Shown here: positions 28,001 to 37,997 of the stretch, piece after piece
Layout: each line of letters starts with the position of its first letter
How positions within the stretch are numbered: the stretch's first letter is position 1
DNA from: Polaribacter tangerinus
GTDB lineage: Bacteria > Bacteroidota > Bacteroidia > Flavobacteriales > Flavobacteriaceae
Assembly: GCF_038024095.1 (NCBI RefSeq)
Contig: NZ_CP150668.1
Coordinates: forward strand, 2,629,169 to 2,693,168
Direction: 5' to 3'
DNA length: 64,000 bases
Notes under the pieces: model-generated
Seen by the model: only the letters and a program-made list of their open reading frames with translations
What the model was told of the DNA's origin: nothing
The model's database searches: none
Made by a program: the position numbers and the translations under genes

Positions 28001-30531
28001 TCTAAATCTGTGTCTAAATTATGTCCGGCCTCTGTGGTATCAAAAATTCCATCATTATCTGAGTCTATGTCTACATAGTTTTTAATGCTATCACCATCAA
28101 TATCTAAATTTATGGCGGCTTCGAAAAAGTCATCCAATCCATCTTCATTTGCATCTGTTCCAGATAAAGAAACTGGCTGCCCGAAAGCCTCTATCATATC
28201 TGGTATACCATCGTTGTCTGAGTCTAAATCAAACATGTTTTCTACACCATCACTATCAGAATCGAGAGAAAAACAGCTAAGAGAAACATTACCAAAAAAC
28301 TTGGATTGAGCGGTTAATGCATTCGATTTGTGAGAAAAGGTAACTTCAGAAATTTGACTAGCAATAAATTTAAATGTGCTATTTGTTCCGCTTAAATTTG
28401 AAGCATATTTAAAACGAATTTCTGATGCAGTAAAAATAGTAATGCCTGATTCGAATATTCCATCGAAATTGGTATCTACCAAAAGTTGATTACCTGGATT
28501 TAAAAGTGTAGTGTTTTTTGAATTTGGAGATACTTTTACTACAAAGTATTCGCCCTCCGAAATTACATGATCTTCTTGGTCGTTTTGTTTTATTTCAATA
28601 TTAACTGCTTGATTAAACGTTAATAAATAGTTACTTTCTGAGTCTGTACTAGCTTGTAGGGTAGAGTTAAAATTACCGTTTGAATCACCTGTAATAGTAT
28701 TTGCGGAACCTGAACTATTCTTTTGATTAAAACTAGCAGTTATCATTGTAGCGTTGGAAGTTCCATCTTTAAAAAGAGTAACAGGTTGTAAAATTGTAGA
28801 TAGATTTAAAACAGCATTACCCGAAGATTCCTCACAATTGGTAATACCGTCGTTATCGGCATCAATATCTAGGTTATCAATAACACCATCTCCATCAAAA
28901 TCATCAGGACAAATACTTACTGGTACAATTACAGATTCAAACTCTGTCATCGTACAACTTATAAAAGCTCTTAATACATAGTTGCCAGGTTCGGATGGCG
29001 TAAATGTATTGGTAGAAATTCCTGTGGCTTTAAAACCGCCACCTAAACCGTCATCATAAAACCATTCGAAGCTATCAAATATATCTGTGTTTGCTGCTTC
29101 TAATTTCACATTAGGAATACAGTTTCCCGTAGCGGCAACAGTGGTGTTGAAATTAATTTCTGGAGCCGTTGGAAACCCCGAGTAAAAGCTCCCAGAAGTG
29201 GCGGCACCATTAAAATTAAAATAAGCACAATACAGTTCATCACTGCTTTCTATGGAAGTATTACCTGTTAAATTAATAATTTTATAGGTAACGTAGTTCG
29301 GATTTCCAGTTACATCAAATGGGCCAGAAGTAGTAAAGTTATCGAGCGGTAAATTATTAATTGTTACCGTTGCACCTTTGTTGGTAACTATGGTTATACC
29401 ACCATTAAAAATAGTACTTCCAATAGCTTCTATAGTTGGAATTTCGTCTACTTTTCCTCTATTTTCACAACTTAAAGGAGGAACAAAAAAGAGACCTTGA
29501 TTGGCTTCGCTATTATTGGCACCCACACCTTGGTAAGCAAAAACATTTTTAGAAGTTTTTAAATACATGTTCCCATCAGAATTGTAGTTATTCCCTTCAA
29601 TTAAAAAATATTCTCCAGCTTGTATAGTTGTAGTTGCCGTATTACCGTTAATACTAATTGAGGTATTATTTTCATGGGCAACAATTAACACATTTTCCCA
29701 ATTATTGGAACCGTCTCCTTTTACAAAAATATATTCATCACCAATTTTAGAGATATCCACAATTTGGTCTATACCATAATCTCGACCACCACCATTATGA
29801 AAACTACCGTTTGTAGAGCCTACATTGGCAACAATATTTTTGTCTGAGCTAATAAGTGTTCCTATTAAACCAACTCTATTTATAGTGCTATCAAATGAAT
29901 TTGTAGCAATAATGTAGCTTTCTCCTTCGTTTAAATTGATAGAAATAGGCAAGGTACCTGTGTAGTTTTTTATGGTAATATTAGTTGGAATATCAGAAAA
30001 GGTAATGTTCGTATTATTTTCTGTAGCCATTACCGATATAAAATTTAAGTAATTATCCTGCGGATTTTCATTTGTGAACATTCCTGCTCTAAAAATTTTA
30101 CCTAACGCTGCGTTTCCTTTACTAACTAATGCGCCTGCTTGTGCGTTACTACCAGCCATTACTCTTACAGAAACATACACCACATCACTAGCTTCTATAA
30201 TAAATCCTTTATTATTTGTGATGGTGCTAGTCGTATTTGAAGGTTGAAAAAGTTGCGTTTCTCCATTTCCTATATATATTTCTTGCGGATTGTTTTTAGA
30301 CACAATTCCGTTTAAAGTATTTGTAAGTCCGACTTGTTTAATTGTATAACTTACATTATTATTTTTAGGGGTTGATATGTATATAAATTGATTTTCTGGA
30401 TTTGCATTACCAAACTCTGAATTAGTTAATGGAGGAATAAAATGTTTTTTACTCAGCTGAGCCGATAAAGAAATTGAGCACAAAAAACCTATTAAAATAA
30501 CTATGTTGAGTTTGAAATTGTTTCTATACAT
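25039..30531 (-). CDS. Giant secreted protein with gliding-motility-associated (T9SS type B) C-terminal domain
   Basis: A 1830-residue secreted protein. In order: signal peptide (1 to about 24, ending ISLSAQ); an IgGFc-binding-protein-like region (about 30-470) with GGITIVTNKGATVTINNLP; thrombospondin type 3-like calcium repeats (two groups at about 540-560 and 750-900, rich in D-x-D-x-D-G); an immunoglobulin-like region; then three tandem modules of about 105 residues, each opening with N-K/S-x-P and L-x-x-C-D-D; and finally the type B domain (FFTPNGDGKNDTW, about 1740-1830). It is expected to be exported by the type IX system and act at the surface, perhaps in adhesion. The gene stands alone. 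Confidence 0.93.
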   Translation of the reverse strand: MYRNNFKLNIVILIGFLCSISLSAQLSKKHFIPPLTNSEFGNANPENQFIYISTPKNNNVSYTIKQVGLTNTLNGIVSKNNPQEIYIGNGETQLFQPSNTTSTITNNKGFIIEASDVVYVSVRVMAGSNAQAGALVSKGNAALGKIFRAGMFTNENPQDNYLNFISVMATENNTNITFSDIPTNITIKNYTGTLPISINLNEGESYIIATNSFDSTINRVGLIGTLISSDKNIVANVGSTNGSFHNGGGRDYGIDQIVDISKIGDEYIFVKGDGSNNWENVLIVAHENNTSISINGNTATTTIQAGEYFLIEGNNYNSDGNMYLKTSKNVFAYQGVGANNSEANQGLFFVPPLSCENRGKVDEIPTIEAIGSTIFNGGITIVTNKGATVTINNLPLDNFTTSGPFDVTGNPNYVTYKIINLTGNTSIESSDELYCAYFNFNGAATSGSFYSGFPTAPEINFNTTVAATGNCIPNVKLEAANTDIFDSFEWFYDDGLGGGFKATGISTNTFTPSEPGNYVLRAFISCTMTEFESVIVPVSICPDDFDGDGVIDNLDIDADNDGITNCEESSGNAVLNLSTILQPVTLFKDGTSNATMITASFNQKNSSGSANTITGDSNGNFNSTLQASTDSESNYLLTFNQAVNIEIKQNDQEDHVISEGEYFVVKVSPNSKNTTLLNPGNQLLVDTNFDGIFESGITIFTASEIRFKYASNLSGTNSTFKFIASQISEVTFSHKSNALTAQSKFFGNVSLSCFSLDSDSDGVENMFDLDSDNDGIPDMIEAFGQPVSLSGTDANEDGLDDFFEAAINLDIDGDSIKNYVDIDSDNDGIFDTTEAGHNLDTDLDGIIDNANLLVGKNGLVDSLENIPDAKTLSLNYNILNTDNDLIFNFLSSDSDNDGCNDVTEAGFTDQNNDGFLDGSPFLVNTNGKVINNTNGYTLPNSNYTIAAPININTPFENVVLCENTKSNIIINSNADSFVWETSTNNGVTWQMVTNNATFSGVNSNQLIITNTSTSLNNQQFRVKLMRNGNSCTSTSNAISVKVNLAPVVTPIVTLKQCDNDLDRISTVNLTQAEISISADANNNTFEYYASEADAIAGTPQVTDKIRYLVNTNGNAWVRTISNDGCYTISKIEIEVEAAADVAYFKEFAPVCDDFLQEDGTNGALNDDTDGITNFDFSNAKQEILNFFPAALQPNLSVNFYETISNRTAAIKPINDISNYRNIGFPSNISRQTIYFKITNKNNNNCTGTGELYLKTNSVPIANAAENLTLCDDAVSGLSTDGFVDGFMLTDNDARILGSSQSPSDFEVTYHKSAEEANSGSNPLASPFKNTTKDQQEIFVRVTNKITGCFTDHTSFFVIVNKVPTANFVSDLEVCDDALDGSAINGYSKNINLELQTSTILGTQDPTKFKITYHREFLEAQNGNNPLSSPIENTTPYQETIYVRIVNTETNCVNYLSNFKVIINKEPVFTPVSNLSYCDDDADGDDTNGIIQSIDLDSQIPKLLGASQDTDDFEVTFHKTPQQATNGTNAVASPYTNTNTTETFFVRIQNKATGCVNDDASFQVIVNPLPSFAITSPQIICLNDTPMFLEAENPAGIYNYLWTDALGNIVANTQTAPINKGGNYTVTATTTNGTNCSRSQTITVNASNPATIERSFVTIVDEANALNRENNLSVSIDTISNNIGIGNYQFALRNEDLNTTTPFQDETIFENLEGGIYTLIVNDKNGCAPDATLQLSVLQFPKFFTPNGDGKNDTWIIKGANKTFYPNAKITIFNRFGKLVAEIPIDSNGWNGTYNSKLLPSDDYWYNITLVPADNNKPIINKKGNFSLLRR
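25840..26770 (-). repeat. Three tandem approximately 310-base coding modules in the giant secreted protein
   Basis: Units start near 26770, 26455 and 26140 on the minus strand and are about 305-315 bases long. Each encodes an N-x-x-P lead, L-x-x-C-D-D, a Dx(G/S)xxxxG loop, a (T/Y)H(K/R) beta strand and an (V/I)R(V/I) strand. They are conserved at protein level but well diverged in DNA, so the duplication is old. Confidence 0.8.
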
Positions 30532-30655
30532 TTTATGATAAAAATAAATACAGTATTTTTTTTAAAAATAGTAATAATTCAAATACCAAACAGAAAAGTT
30601 TTTAGATTTTAAATTTTTATTTTTAAATGTATCATATCCCATAGAAATATTTTCC

Positions 30656-30687
30656 TTGGTAAATAAAAAATAATAGTGTAACTTTGT
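30656..30687 (+). promoter_or_regulatory. Promoter of the DoxX-FMN reductase-MarR-pirin operon
   Basis: A -33-like TTG (30656-30658) is separated by 21 bases from TAACTTTG (30680-30687), a full TAnnTTTG -7 box. The ATG lies 22 bases further on. This is the most complete Bacteroidota promoter I see in the window. Confidence 0.7.
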
Positions 30688-30709
30688 ATCTAATTTTAAA
30701 ACCATAATA

Positions 30710-31063
30710 ATGAAAACTAACAAAATTATATTCTACGTATCTACGGGTTTGTTAACTGTTTTAATGCTTTTTTCTGTAAGCATGTATATTTTCGATAACC
30801 AAAATATGCAAGCATCTTTTACAAAGTTTAATTTTCCTACTTATTTAATTTATCCTTTAGCTTTTGCTAAAATTCTTGGTTTAATTGCTATATGGTTTAT
30901 TAAAAATAGATCGATAAAAGAGTGGGCTTATGCTGGCTTTTTCTTTAATTTTGTATTGGCATTTTTTGCTCATTTCATGATTTCAGATGGAGAACATATG
31001 GGGGCTTTAATAGCTACTGTACTAGTTTTGATATCTTATTATTACAGCAAAAAAATAGCGTAA
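30710..31063 (+). CDS. DoxX-like small membrane protein
   Basis: A 117-residue protein with four membrane helices and the compact layout of the DoxX-like family (YVSTGLLTVLMLFSVSMY at the start, FNFPTYLIYPLAFAKILG in the middle). DoxX-like proteins are often found with oxidoreductases and have been linked to redox or thiol stress. It is the first gene of a four-gene run with an FMN reductase, a MarR regulator and a pirin, which supports a redox-stress role by context only. Confidence 0.88.
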   Translation: MKTNKIIFYVSTGLLTVLMLFSVSMYIFDNQNMQASFTKFNFPTYLIYPLAFAKILGLIAIWFIKNRSIKEWAYAGFFFNFVLAFFAHFMISDGEHMGALIATVLVLISYYYSKKIA

Positions 31064-31136
31064 AGATTAGCATTATAAGTGCTTCTGAAATCAAGAGAAA
31101 GAAATTTCTTAATCATTCAATTAAAAAAACATTTTC

Positions 31137-31673
31137 ATGAAAAAAATATTAGCTTTTGCAGGCAGCACAAGTAGTACTTCTATTAATAAAAGATTAATCA
31201 CTTTTACTGTAAATAATTTAAAAAACACTCTTTTTGATATTGTAGATCTAAAAGATTTAAATGTACCAATTTATAGTGAAGATGAGGAGAAAGAAAACGG
31301 ATTTCCAGAAGACATTGTTACGTTTTCTAATGCTTTAGATTCTTATGATGCTTTTATAGTTTCTTTGGCAGAGCATAATGGAACATATTCAGCAGCCTTT
31401 AAAAATATTTTTGATTGGGTTTCTCGAGTTAATGGTAATGTTTTTAGAGATAAGCCTTTACTATTAATGGCAGCTTCTCCTGGTGGAATGGGAGGTCGGT
31501 TTGTTTTAGCCGCGGCAGAGCAACGTTTTCCTAGGCACGGTGCTAAAGAAGTAAGTACCTTTTCTTTTCCAAATTTTAGCGAAAATTTTAAGCACGAAAA
31601 AATTGTAAATCCTGATTTATTAGACGCACTTAAAAAGAAAATTCAACAATTAGAAATTTTAGTAAATAGCTAA
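31137..31673 (+). CDS. NADPH-dependent FMN reductase-like oxidoreductase
   Basis: A 178-residue flavodoxin-fold enzyme. The N-terminal AFAGSTSSTSINKRL phosphate loop, the SLAEHNGTYSAAFKNIFDW segment and SPGGMGG match the FMN_red family (chromate, quinone or azo reductases). It reduces free flavin or quinones with NAD(P)H. Its neighbours, a pirin and a MarR regulator, suggest a quinone or phenolic substrate, which is inferred. It begins 73 bases after the DoxX-like gene. Confidence 0.92.
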   Translation: MKKILAFAGSTSSTSINKRLITFTVNNLKNTLFDIVDLKDLNVPIYSEDEEKENGFPEDIVTFSNALDSYDAFIVSLAEHNGTYSAAFKNIFDWVSRVNGNVFRDKPLLLMAASPGGMGGRFVLAAAEQRFPRHGAKEVSTFSFPNFSENFKHEKIVNPDLLDALKKKIQQLEILVNS

Positions 31674-31718
31674 TTGTTGTAATTTTTGCACAAAAAATTG
31701 AACATCGAATTGTAAAAT

Positions 31719-32156
31719 ATGGGAGACATTTCTAACGACATAAAGTCGAAATTTAAAAACGAAAAAATAAAAGCTTATATCAATCTAAAGTATACGGCAA
31801 ATTGGTTGAATAGTAAAGAGAATGAGTTCTTTAAACCTTACGGAATTTCCCCACAACAATATAATATTCTCAGAATTTTAAGAGGCGCGAAGAAAGAAAT
31901 GAAGGTTCAGGTAATTAAAGAAAGAATGATTGAACGTTCGCCGAATGCCACCAGATTAATGGATAAGTTATTTGAAAAAAAATATATTAAAAGGTCACGT
32001 TGCAAGCACGACAGAAGAGTGGTGTATGTATCAATTTCGAAAGAAGGTTTAGCTATTTTAGAAGAAATAGATGTAAACAAGAACTTAGAATATTTTGAAA
32101 ATCTTACCTCCGAAGAAGCAACCATACTAAGCGATTTATTAGACAAAATACGTTAA
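31719..32156 (+). CDS. MarR family transcriptional regulator
   Basis: A 145-residue winged-helix dimer. The recognition helix region RSPNATRLMDKL is followed by the wing with the typical D-R-R motif (RSRCKHDRRVVYVSIS). MarR proteins of this size respond to phenolic or oxidant ligands; one Cys (in SRCKHD) lies in the wing and could be redox active, though this is speculative. It sits between the FMN reductase and pirin genes and probably regulates their operon. Confidence 0.93.
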   Translation: MGDISNDIKSKFKNEKIKAYINLKYTANWLNSKENEFFKPYGISPQQYNILRILRGAKKEMKVQVIKERMIERSPNATRLMDKLFEKKYIKRSRCKHDRRVVYVSISKEGLAILEEIDVNKNLEYFENLTSEEATILSDLLDKIR

Positions 32157-32193
32157 TTGTTTATCAATATAACAAGAAAAGTACCTTTTAATT

Positions 32194-33066
32194 ATGGAAA
32201 AAAAACTTAAAACCATTCAGCATTTAGTTCCAAGTCCGCTTGTTAACATGGGACCAATAAGACTAAGACAGCCTCTGCCAAGTGAAGGAATAGAAAATGT
32301 AGACCCTTTTCTATTATTACATCATTATGGTCCATATGCTATATCAGAATTTAACAACCCTTTCGATTTGGGTCCGCATCCTCATAGGGGGTTTGAACCC
32401 ATAACCATACTGTTTAAAGGTGAGCAGTTACACAGAGATTCACTTGGTAATGAAATGATTGTAAAGGCAGGAGATGTTCAATGGACTACTGCAGGTCGTG
32501 GAATTATTCATGCTGAAGCCCCTACCAAAGAGTTTGTAAAAAAGGGTGGAGATTTAGAGGGAATTCAGTTATGGTTAAATTTACCAGCTAAATATAAAAT
32601 GAGTACGCCCAATTATCAACATTTAAAAAAAGAACAAATACCAATATTAACTTCAGAAGACAATAACGTTTCATTACAAATTATTGCGGGTAGTCAAGCA
32701 GATAAAGTAGGGCTAATTACCACGCAAACTCCTGTTAATGTTTTTACAGGGAAAGCCTCTAAATCAGGTAAAATGGATGTCTTGCTTCCAGAAAATCATC
32801 TGTCTTTGGTATATCTATTAGATGGAGAATTGCTAATAAACAATACAGAAACTTTAGTTAAAGGCGGTAATCAAATGATAACATTTCATAAAGAGGGTAC
32901 TTATTTTTCTTTGGAAGCAATAAATAACGCAAACTTTCTAATATTGTCTGGGAAAGAAATTAACGAAAAAGTTACGCAATATGGTCCTTATGTGATGAAT
33001 ACACAAACAGAAATATTAGAGGCTATGAGAGATTATCAACAAGGTAAAATGGGATATTTATATTAG
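32194..33066 (+). CDS. Pirin family protein
   Basis: A 290-residue bicupin. The N-terminal cupin carries the metal ligands of pirin: His62 and His64 (GPHPHRGFEPITI), His106 and Glu108 (IHAEAP). Several bacterial pirins, such as E. coli YhhW, have quercetin 2,3-dioxygenase activity; others bind regulatory partners. Being last in an operon with a MarR regulator and FMN reductase fits a flavonoid or quinone role (inference). A repeat element and a terminator follow. Confidence 0.94.
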   Translation: MEKKLKTIQHLVPSPLVNMGPIRLRQPLPSEGIENVDPFLLLHHYGPYAISEFNNPFDLGPHPHRGFEPITILFKGEQLHRDSLGNEMIVKAGDVQWTTAGRGIIHAEAPTKEFVKKGGDLEGIQLWLNLPAKYKMSTPNYQHLKKEQIPILTSEDNNVSLQIIAGSQADKVGLITTQTPVNVFTGKASKSGKMDVLLPENHLSLVYLLDGELLINNTETLVKGGNQMITFHKEGTYFSLEAINNANFLILSGKEINEKVTQYGPYVMNTQTEILEAMRDYQQGKMGYLY

Positions 33067-33071
33067 AATTT

Positions 33072-33169
33072 GGGCGTTCCTTTTTCTAAATGAAAATAGA
33101 AAAAGTCGTGCTTTTCACGATATCTTTTTTGTAAAAAACAAAAAAGGATGTTGTTTCAATCACTAACGC
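33072..33169 (+). repeat. Diverged flavobacterial intergenic repeat (GGGCGT...CTAACGC type)
   Basis: About 98 bases starting GGGCGTTCC and ending CACTAACGC. It contains GTCGTGCTTTTCACGA (a hairpin), then TATC and a second perfect stem TTTTTTG/CAAAAAA (33124-33130 and 33138-33144) followed by GGATGTTG. From memory this order of blocks recurs as a dispersed, non-coding element between genes in many Flavobacteriaceae; I do not know an accepted name. Only one copy is in this window, so the repeat status is from memory rather than from comparison here. Confidence 0.55.
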
Positions 33170-33200
33170 AAAAAGAGTTTAGTATTTACTACATTTATAG

Positions 33201-35333
<2,133 letters not shown>

Positions 35334-35341
35334 TGATTTCT

Positions 35342-35349
35342 TATTTTTG
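35342..35349 (+). promoter_or_regulatory. -7 box for the gene at 35368
   Basis: TATTTTTG, a full TAnnTTTG match, 18 bases before the ATG. Confidence 0.55.
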
Positions 35350-35367
35350 TAATTCTAAATTTAACTT

Positions 35368-35922
35368 ATGAAAAATTATATAGCAACCATTTTATTCGTT
35401 TTAACATCTGTAGTTAATGCACAGGAGGCTCCAGAAATGCCAAAGTACAATGCAAAAAATGCAGCCAATATTTTTTATTATAACATTTCTGAAGTACCAG
35501 AAAAGATTAAAGTAAAAAACGAATCTACAGAAAGCAAAACCATTAAAGCGCTTAGAAATTATAATGACAAGATAAAAAAGATTGCTTTTTTAAATTCTAC
35601 CAAACTTCAAGAATTAGACTTAATTGTAAACTCTGCAGGTAAGCGACTTTTTTCTGATAGAGATTTAGCCCAACGTGTTCGAAAAAAAATAGAGGAATTA
35701 ATTTTACCGTTAAGAGATAGCGTTTCAGGATATGAAAAAGTGCTGAATGATACTTTAAAAACTTTTTTATCTAGAAAGCAGCATAAAAAATGGTTAAAAT
35801 ATCAGCGAGCAGAAAAAAGAAAATTAATTCCGGAAAGGCCAAATAATAACAGAGCAGCTGCGCCTTCTAATATAAATAGAAGAAATAGAGGCGGAATGGG
35901 TATGAGAGGAAGAAGGTTTTAG
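35368..35922 (+). CDS. Exported protein of unknown function with basic Arg/Gly tail
   Basis: A 184-residue protein with a signal peptide (1 to about 18, ending VVNAQ), a helical, charged middle section and a C-terminal tail rich in Asn, Arg and Gly (NRRNRGGMGMRGRRF). The helical part, with the SRKQHKKWLKYQ segment, loosely resembles periplasmic LTxxQ/Spy-type helical proteins, but I cannot assign it. The tail could bind nucleic acid or polyanions, which is odd for an exported protein. It lies alone between fadH and the small membrane protein gene. Confidence 0.75.
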   Translation: MKNYIATILFVLTSVVNAQEAPEMPKYNAKNAANIFYYNISEVPEKIKVKNESTESKTIKALRNYNDKIKKIAFLNSTKLQELDLIVNSAGKRLFSDRDLAQRVRKKIEELILPLRDSVSGYEKVLNDTLKTFLSRKQHKKWLKYQRAEKRKLIPERPNNNRAAAPSNINRRNRGGMGMRGRRF

Positions 35923-35929
35923 GAATTTC

Positions 35930-35937
35930 TATTTTTG
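35930..35937 (+). promoter_or_regulatory. -7 box upstream of the small membrane protein and ettA
   Basis: TATTTTTG, a full TAnnTTTG match, eight bases after the preceding stop and 79 bases before the ATG at 36017. Confidence 0.45.
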
Positions 35938-36016
35938 ATACTTCATATCATATTTTTAAGCCTATAATTAGTAAAATAAATAATATTTAACACTATAATT
36001 AAAGAAATATAAACAC

Positions 36017-36199
36017 ATGGGAATGAATAAAAATACAGTGCTAGCTTGGGCAACATTTATAATGATTTTGGTTGGTTTAGGCTTAATTGCCTTGGGTGCT
36101 TTTAGATACAATGAAGTTGCTGGCTGGGGATTTGCATCTGTTGGAATAGGTTTCTTTGCCATAGCATGGGTGTTTAACGCTTTAAAAGGAAGGGTGTAA
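36017..36199 (+). CDS. Two-helix small membrane protein (CAL67264-like family)
   Basis: A 60-residue protein with two hydrophobic helices (about 8-30 and 35-55) and a short basic C-terminus. Its size and sequence (NKNTVLAWATFIMILVGL) match, from memory, a small flavobacterial family named after locus CAL67264. It lies 47 bases before ettA on the same strand, and the pair may be co-transcribed. The function is unknown. Confidence 0.78.
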   Translation: MGMNKNTVLAWATFIMILVGLGLIALGAFRYNEVAGWGFASVGIGFFAIAWVFNALKGRV

Positions 36200-36246
36200 A
36201 CGCATCTTACTTTTAATGAATTATAAATTGATAAAATAAAAATACA

Positions 36247-37938
36247 ATGAGCGACGATAGAAAAGTGATTTTTTCGATGAATAAAGTATCTAAAACCTAC
36301 CAATCTACTGGAAAACAGGTTTTAAAAGATATTTATTTAAGTTTCTTTTATGGAGCAAAAATTGGTATTCTAGGTTTAAATGGATCTGGAAAATCGACCT
36401 TATTAAAAATTATTGCAGGTGTAGAAAAAAACTTTCAAGGCGATGTTACTTTTTCACCAGGTTATAAAGTGGGTTACTTAGAGCAAGAGCCACAATTAGA
36501 TCCAGAAAAAACAGTGTTAGAGGTTGTAAAAGAGGGAGTTGCAGAAACTGTTGCTATTTTAGATGAGTACAACAAAATTAACGACATGTTTGGTTTAGAA
36601 GAAGTATATTCTGATGCTGATAAAATGGAAAAGTTAATGAATCAGCAAGCAGAATTACAAGATAAGATTGACGCTGCCAATGCATGGGAATTAGATACCA
36701 AGTTAGAAATTGCGATGGATGCACTTAGAACTCCAGAATCTGATAAAAAAGTTGGTGTTCTATCCGGGGGAGAAAAAAGAAGAGTCGCTTTGTGTAGATT
36801 GTTGCTACAAGAGCCAGATATTTTATTATTAGATGAGCCAACGAACCACTTAGATGCAGAATCGGTTCACTGGTTAGAACATCATTTAGCACAATATAAA
36901 GGAACTGTAATAGCAGTAACTCACGATAGATATTTTTTAGATAATGTAGCTGGTTGGATTTTAGAACTCGACAGAGGTGAAGGTATTCCTTGGAAAGGAA
37001 ATTACTCTTCTTGGTTAGATCAAAAATCAAACAGAATGGCCCAAGAAAGTAAAACTGCCTCTAAACGTCAAAAAACATTAGAAAGAGAGTTGGAGTGGGT
37101 AAGACAAGGAGCAAAAGGTAGGCAAACAAAGCAGAAAGCACGTTTAAAGAACTACGATAAATTGATGAGTCAAGACCAGAAGCAAGTAGATGAGAAATTA
37201 GAAATTTATATTCCGAATGGTCCTAGACTTGGAACAAATGTTATAGAAGCCTCTGGTGTGTCGAAAGCTTACGGAGATAAATTGCTTTATGATAATTTAG
37301 CATTTAATTTACCTCAAGCAGGAATTGTTGGTATTATTGGCCCTAACGGTGCAGGAAAAACTACTATTTTTAAAATGATAATGGGAGAGGAAAATCCTGA
37401 TGCAGGTAGTTTTACAGTAGGAGAAACGGCACAAATAGCTTATGTAGATCAAACACATTCGAATATTGATCCTAATAAAACAATTTGGGAAAACTTTTCT
37501 GATGGCCAAGACTTGGTAATGATGGGAGGTAAGCAAGTAAACTCTAGAGCCTATTTAAGTCGTTTTAATTTTTCTGGAAGTGAGCAAAATAAAAAAGTAA
37601 ATACACTTTCCGGTGGAGAGCGAAATAGATTGCACTTAGCAATGACTTTAAAGGAAGAAGGGAACGTACTTTTATTGGATGAGCCAACTAATGATTTGGA
37701 TGTAAATACGCTGAGAGCTTTAGAAGAAGGTTTAGAAAATTTTGCGGGTTGTGCCGTAATTATTAGTCACGATAGATGGTTTTTAGACAGAGTATGTACT
37801 CATATTTTAGCTTTTGAAGGCAATAGTGAGGTGTATTTTTTTGAAGGATCTTTTTCTGATTATGAGGAGAATAAAAAGAAACGTTTAGGAGGCGATTTAA
37901 TGCCGAAACGTATCAAGTATAAAAAATTGATTCGTTAA
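36247..37938 (+). CDS. ettA: Energy-dependent translational throttle protein EttA (ABC-F)
   Basis: A 563-residue soluble ABC-F protein with two ATPase domains. Walker A motifs are GLNGSGKST (near 43-51) and GPNGAGKT (near 363-370); both have LSGGE(K/R) signatures and LLLDEPT Walker B segments. The EttA-type arm sits in domain 1 and the positively charged PtIM linker (about 260-320, RMAQESKTASKRQKTLE) lies between domains. It binds the ribosomal E site and gates elongation according to ATP/ADP level. It has no membrane domain. A strong bidirectional terminator follows. Confidence 0.96.
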   Translation: MSDDRKVIFSMNKVSKTYQSTGKQVLKDIYLSFFYGAKIGILGLNGSGKSTLLKIIAGVEKNFQGDVTFSPGYKVGYLEQEPQLDPEKTVLEVVKEGVAETVAILDEYNKINDMFGLEEVYSDADKMEKLMNQQAELQDKIDAANAWELDTKLEIAMDALRTPESDKKVGVLSGGEKRRVALCRLLLQEPDILLLDEPTNHLDAESVHWLEHHLAQYKGTVIAVTHDRYFLDNVAGWILELDRGEGIPWKGNYSSWLDQKSNRMAQESKTASKRQKTLERELEWVRQGAKGRQTKQKARLKNYDKLMSQDQKQVDEKLEIYIPNGPRLGTNVIEASGVSKAYGDKLLYDNLAFNLPQAGIVGIIGPNGAGKTTIFKMIMGEENPDAGSFTVGETAQIAYVDQTHSNIDPNKTIWENFSDGQDLVMMGGKQVNSRAYLSRFNFSGSEQNKKVNTLSGGERNRLHLAMTLKEEGNVLLLDEPTNDLDVNTLRALEEGLENFAGCAVIISHDRWFLDRVCTHILAFEGNSEVYFFEGSFSDYEENKKKRLGGDLMPKRIKYKKLIR

Positions 37939-37959
37939 TTTAATTTTTTTTTAAATTTT

Positions 37960-37997
37960 AAATAAAGCCTCATTTTAAAAAAAATGAGGCTTTATTT
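37960..37997. terminator. Bidirectional terminator between ettA and the minus-strand murQ group
   Basis: A perfect 17-bp stem (37960-37976 with 37981-37997) with a 4-base loop and A/T runs. The stop codon of the convergent gene lies within the right arm. Confidence 0.9.
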
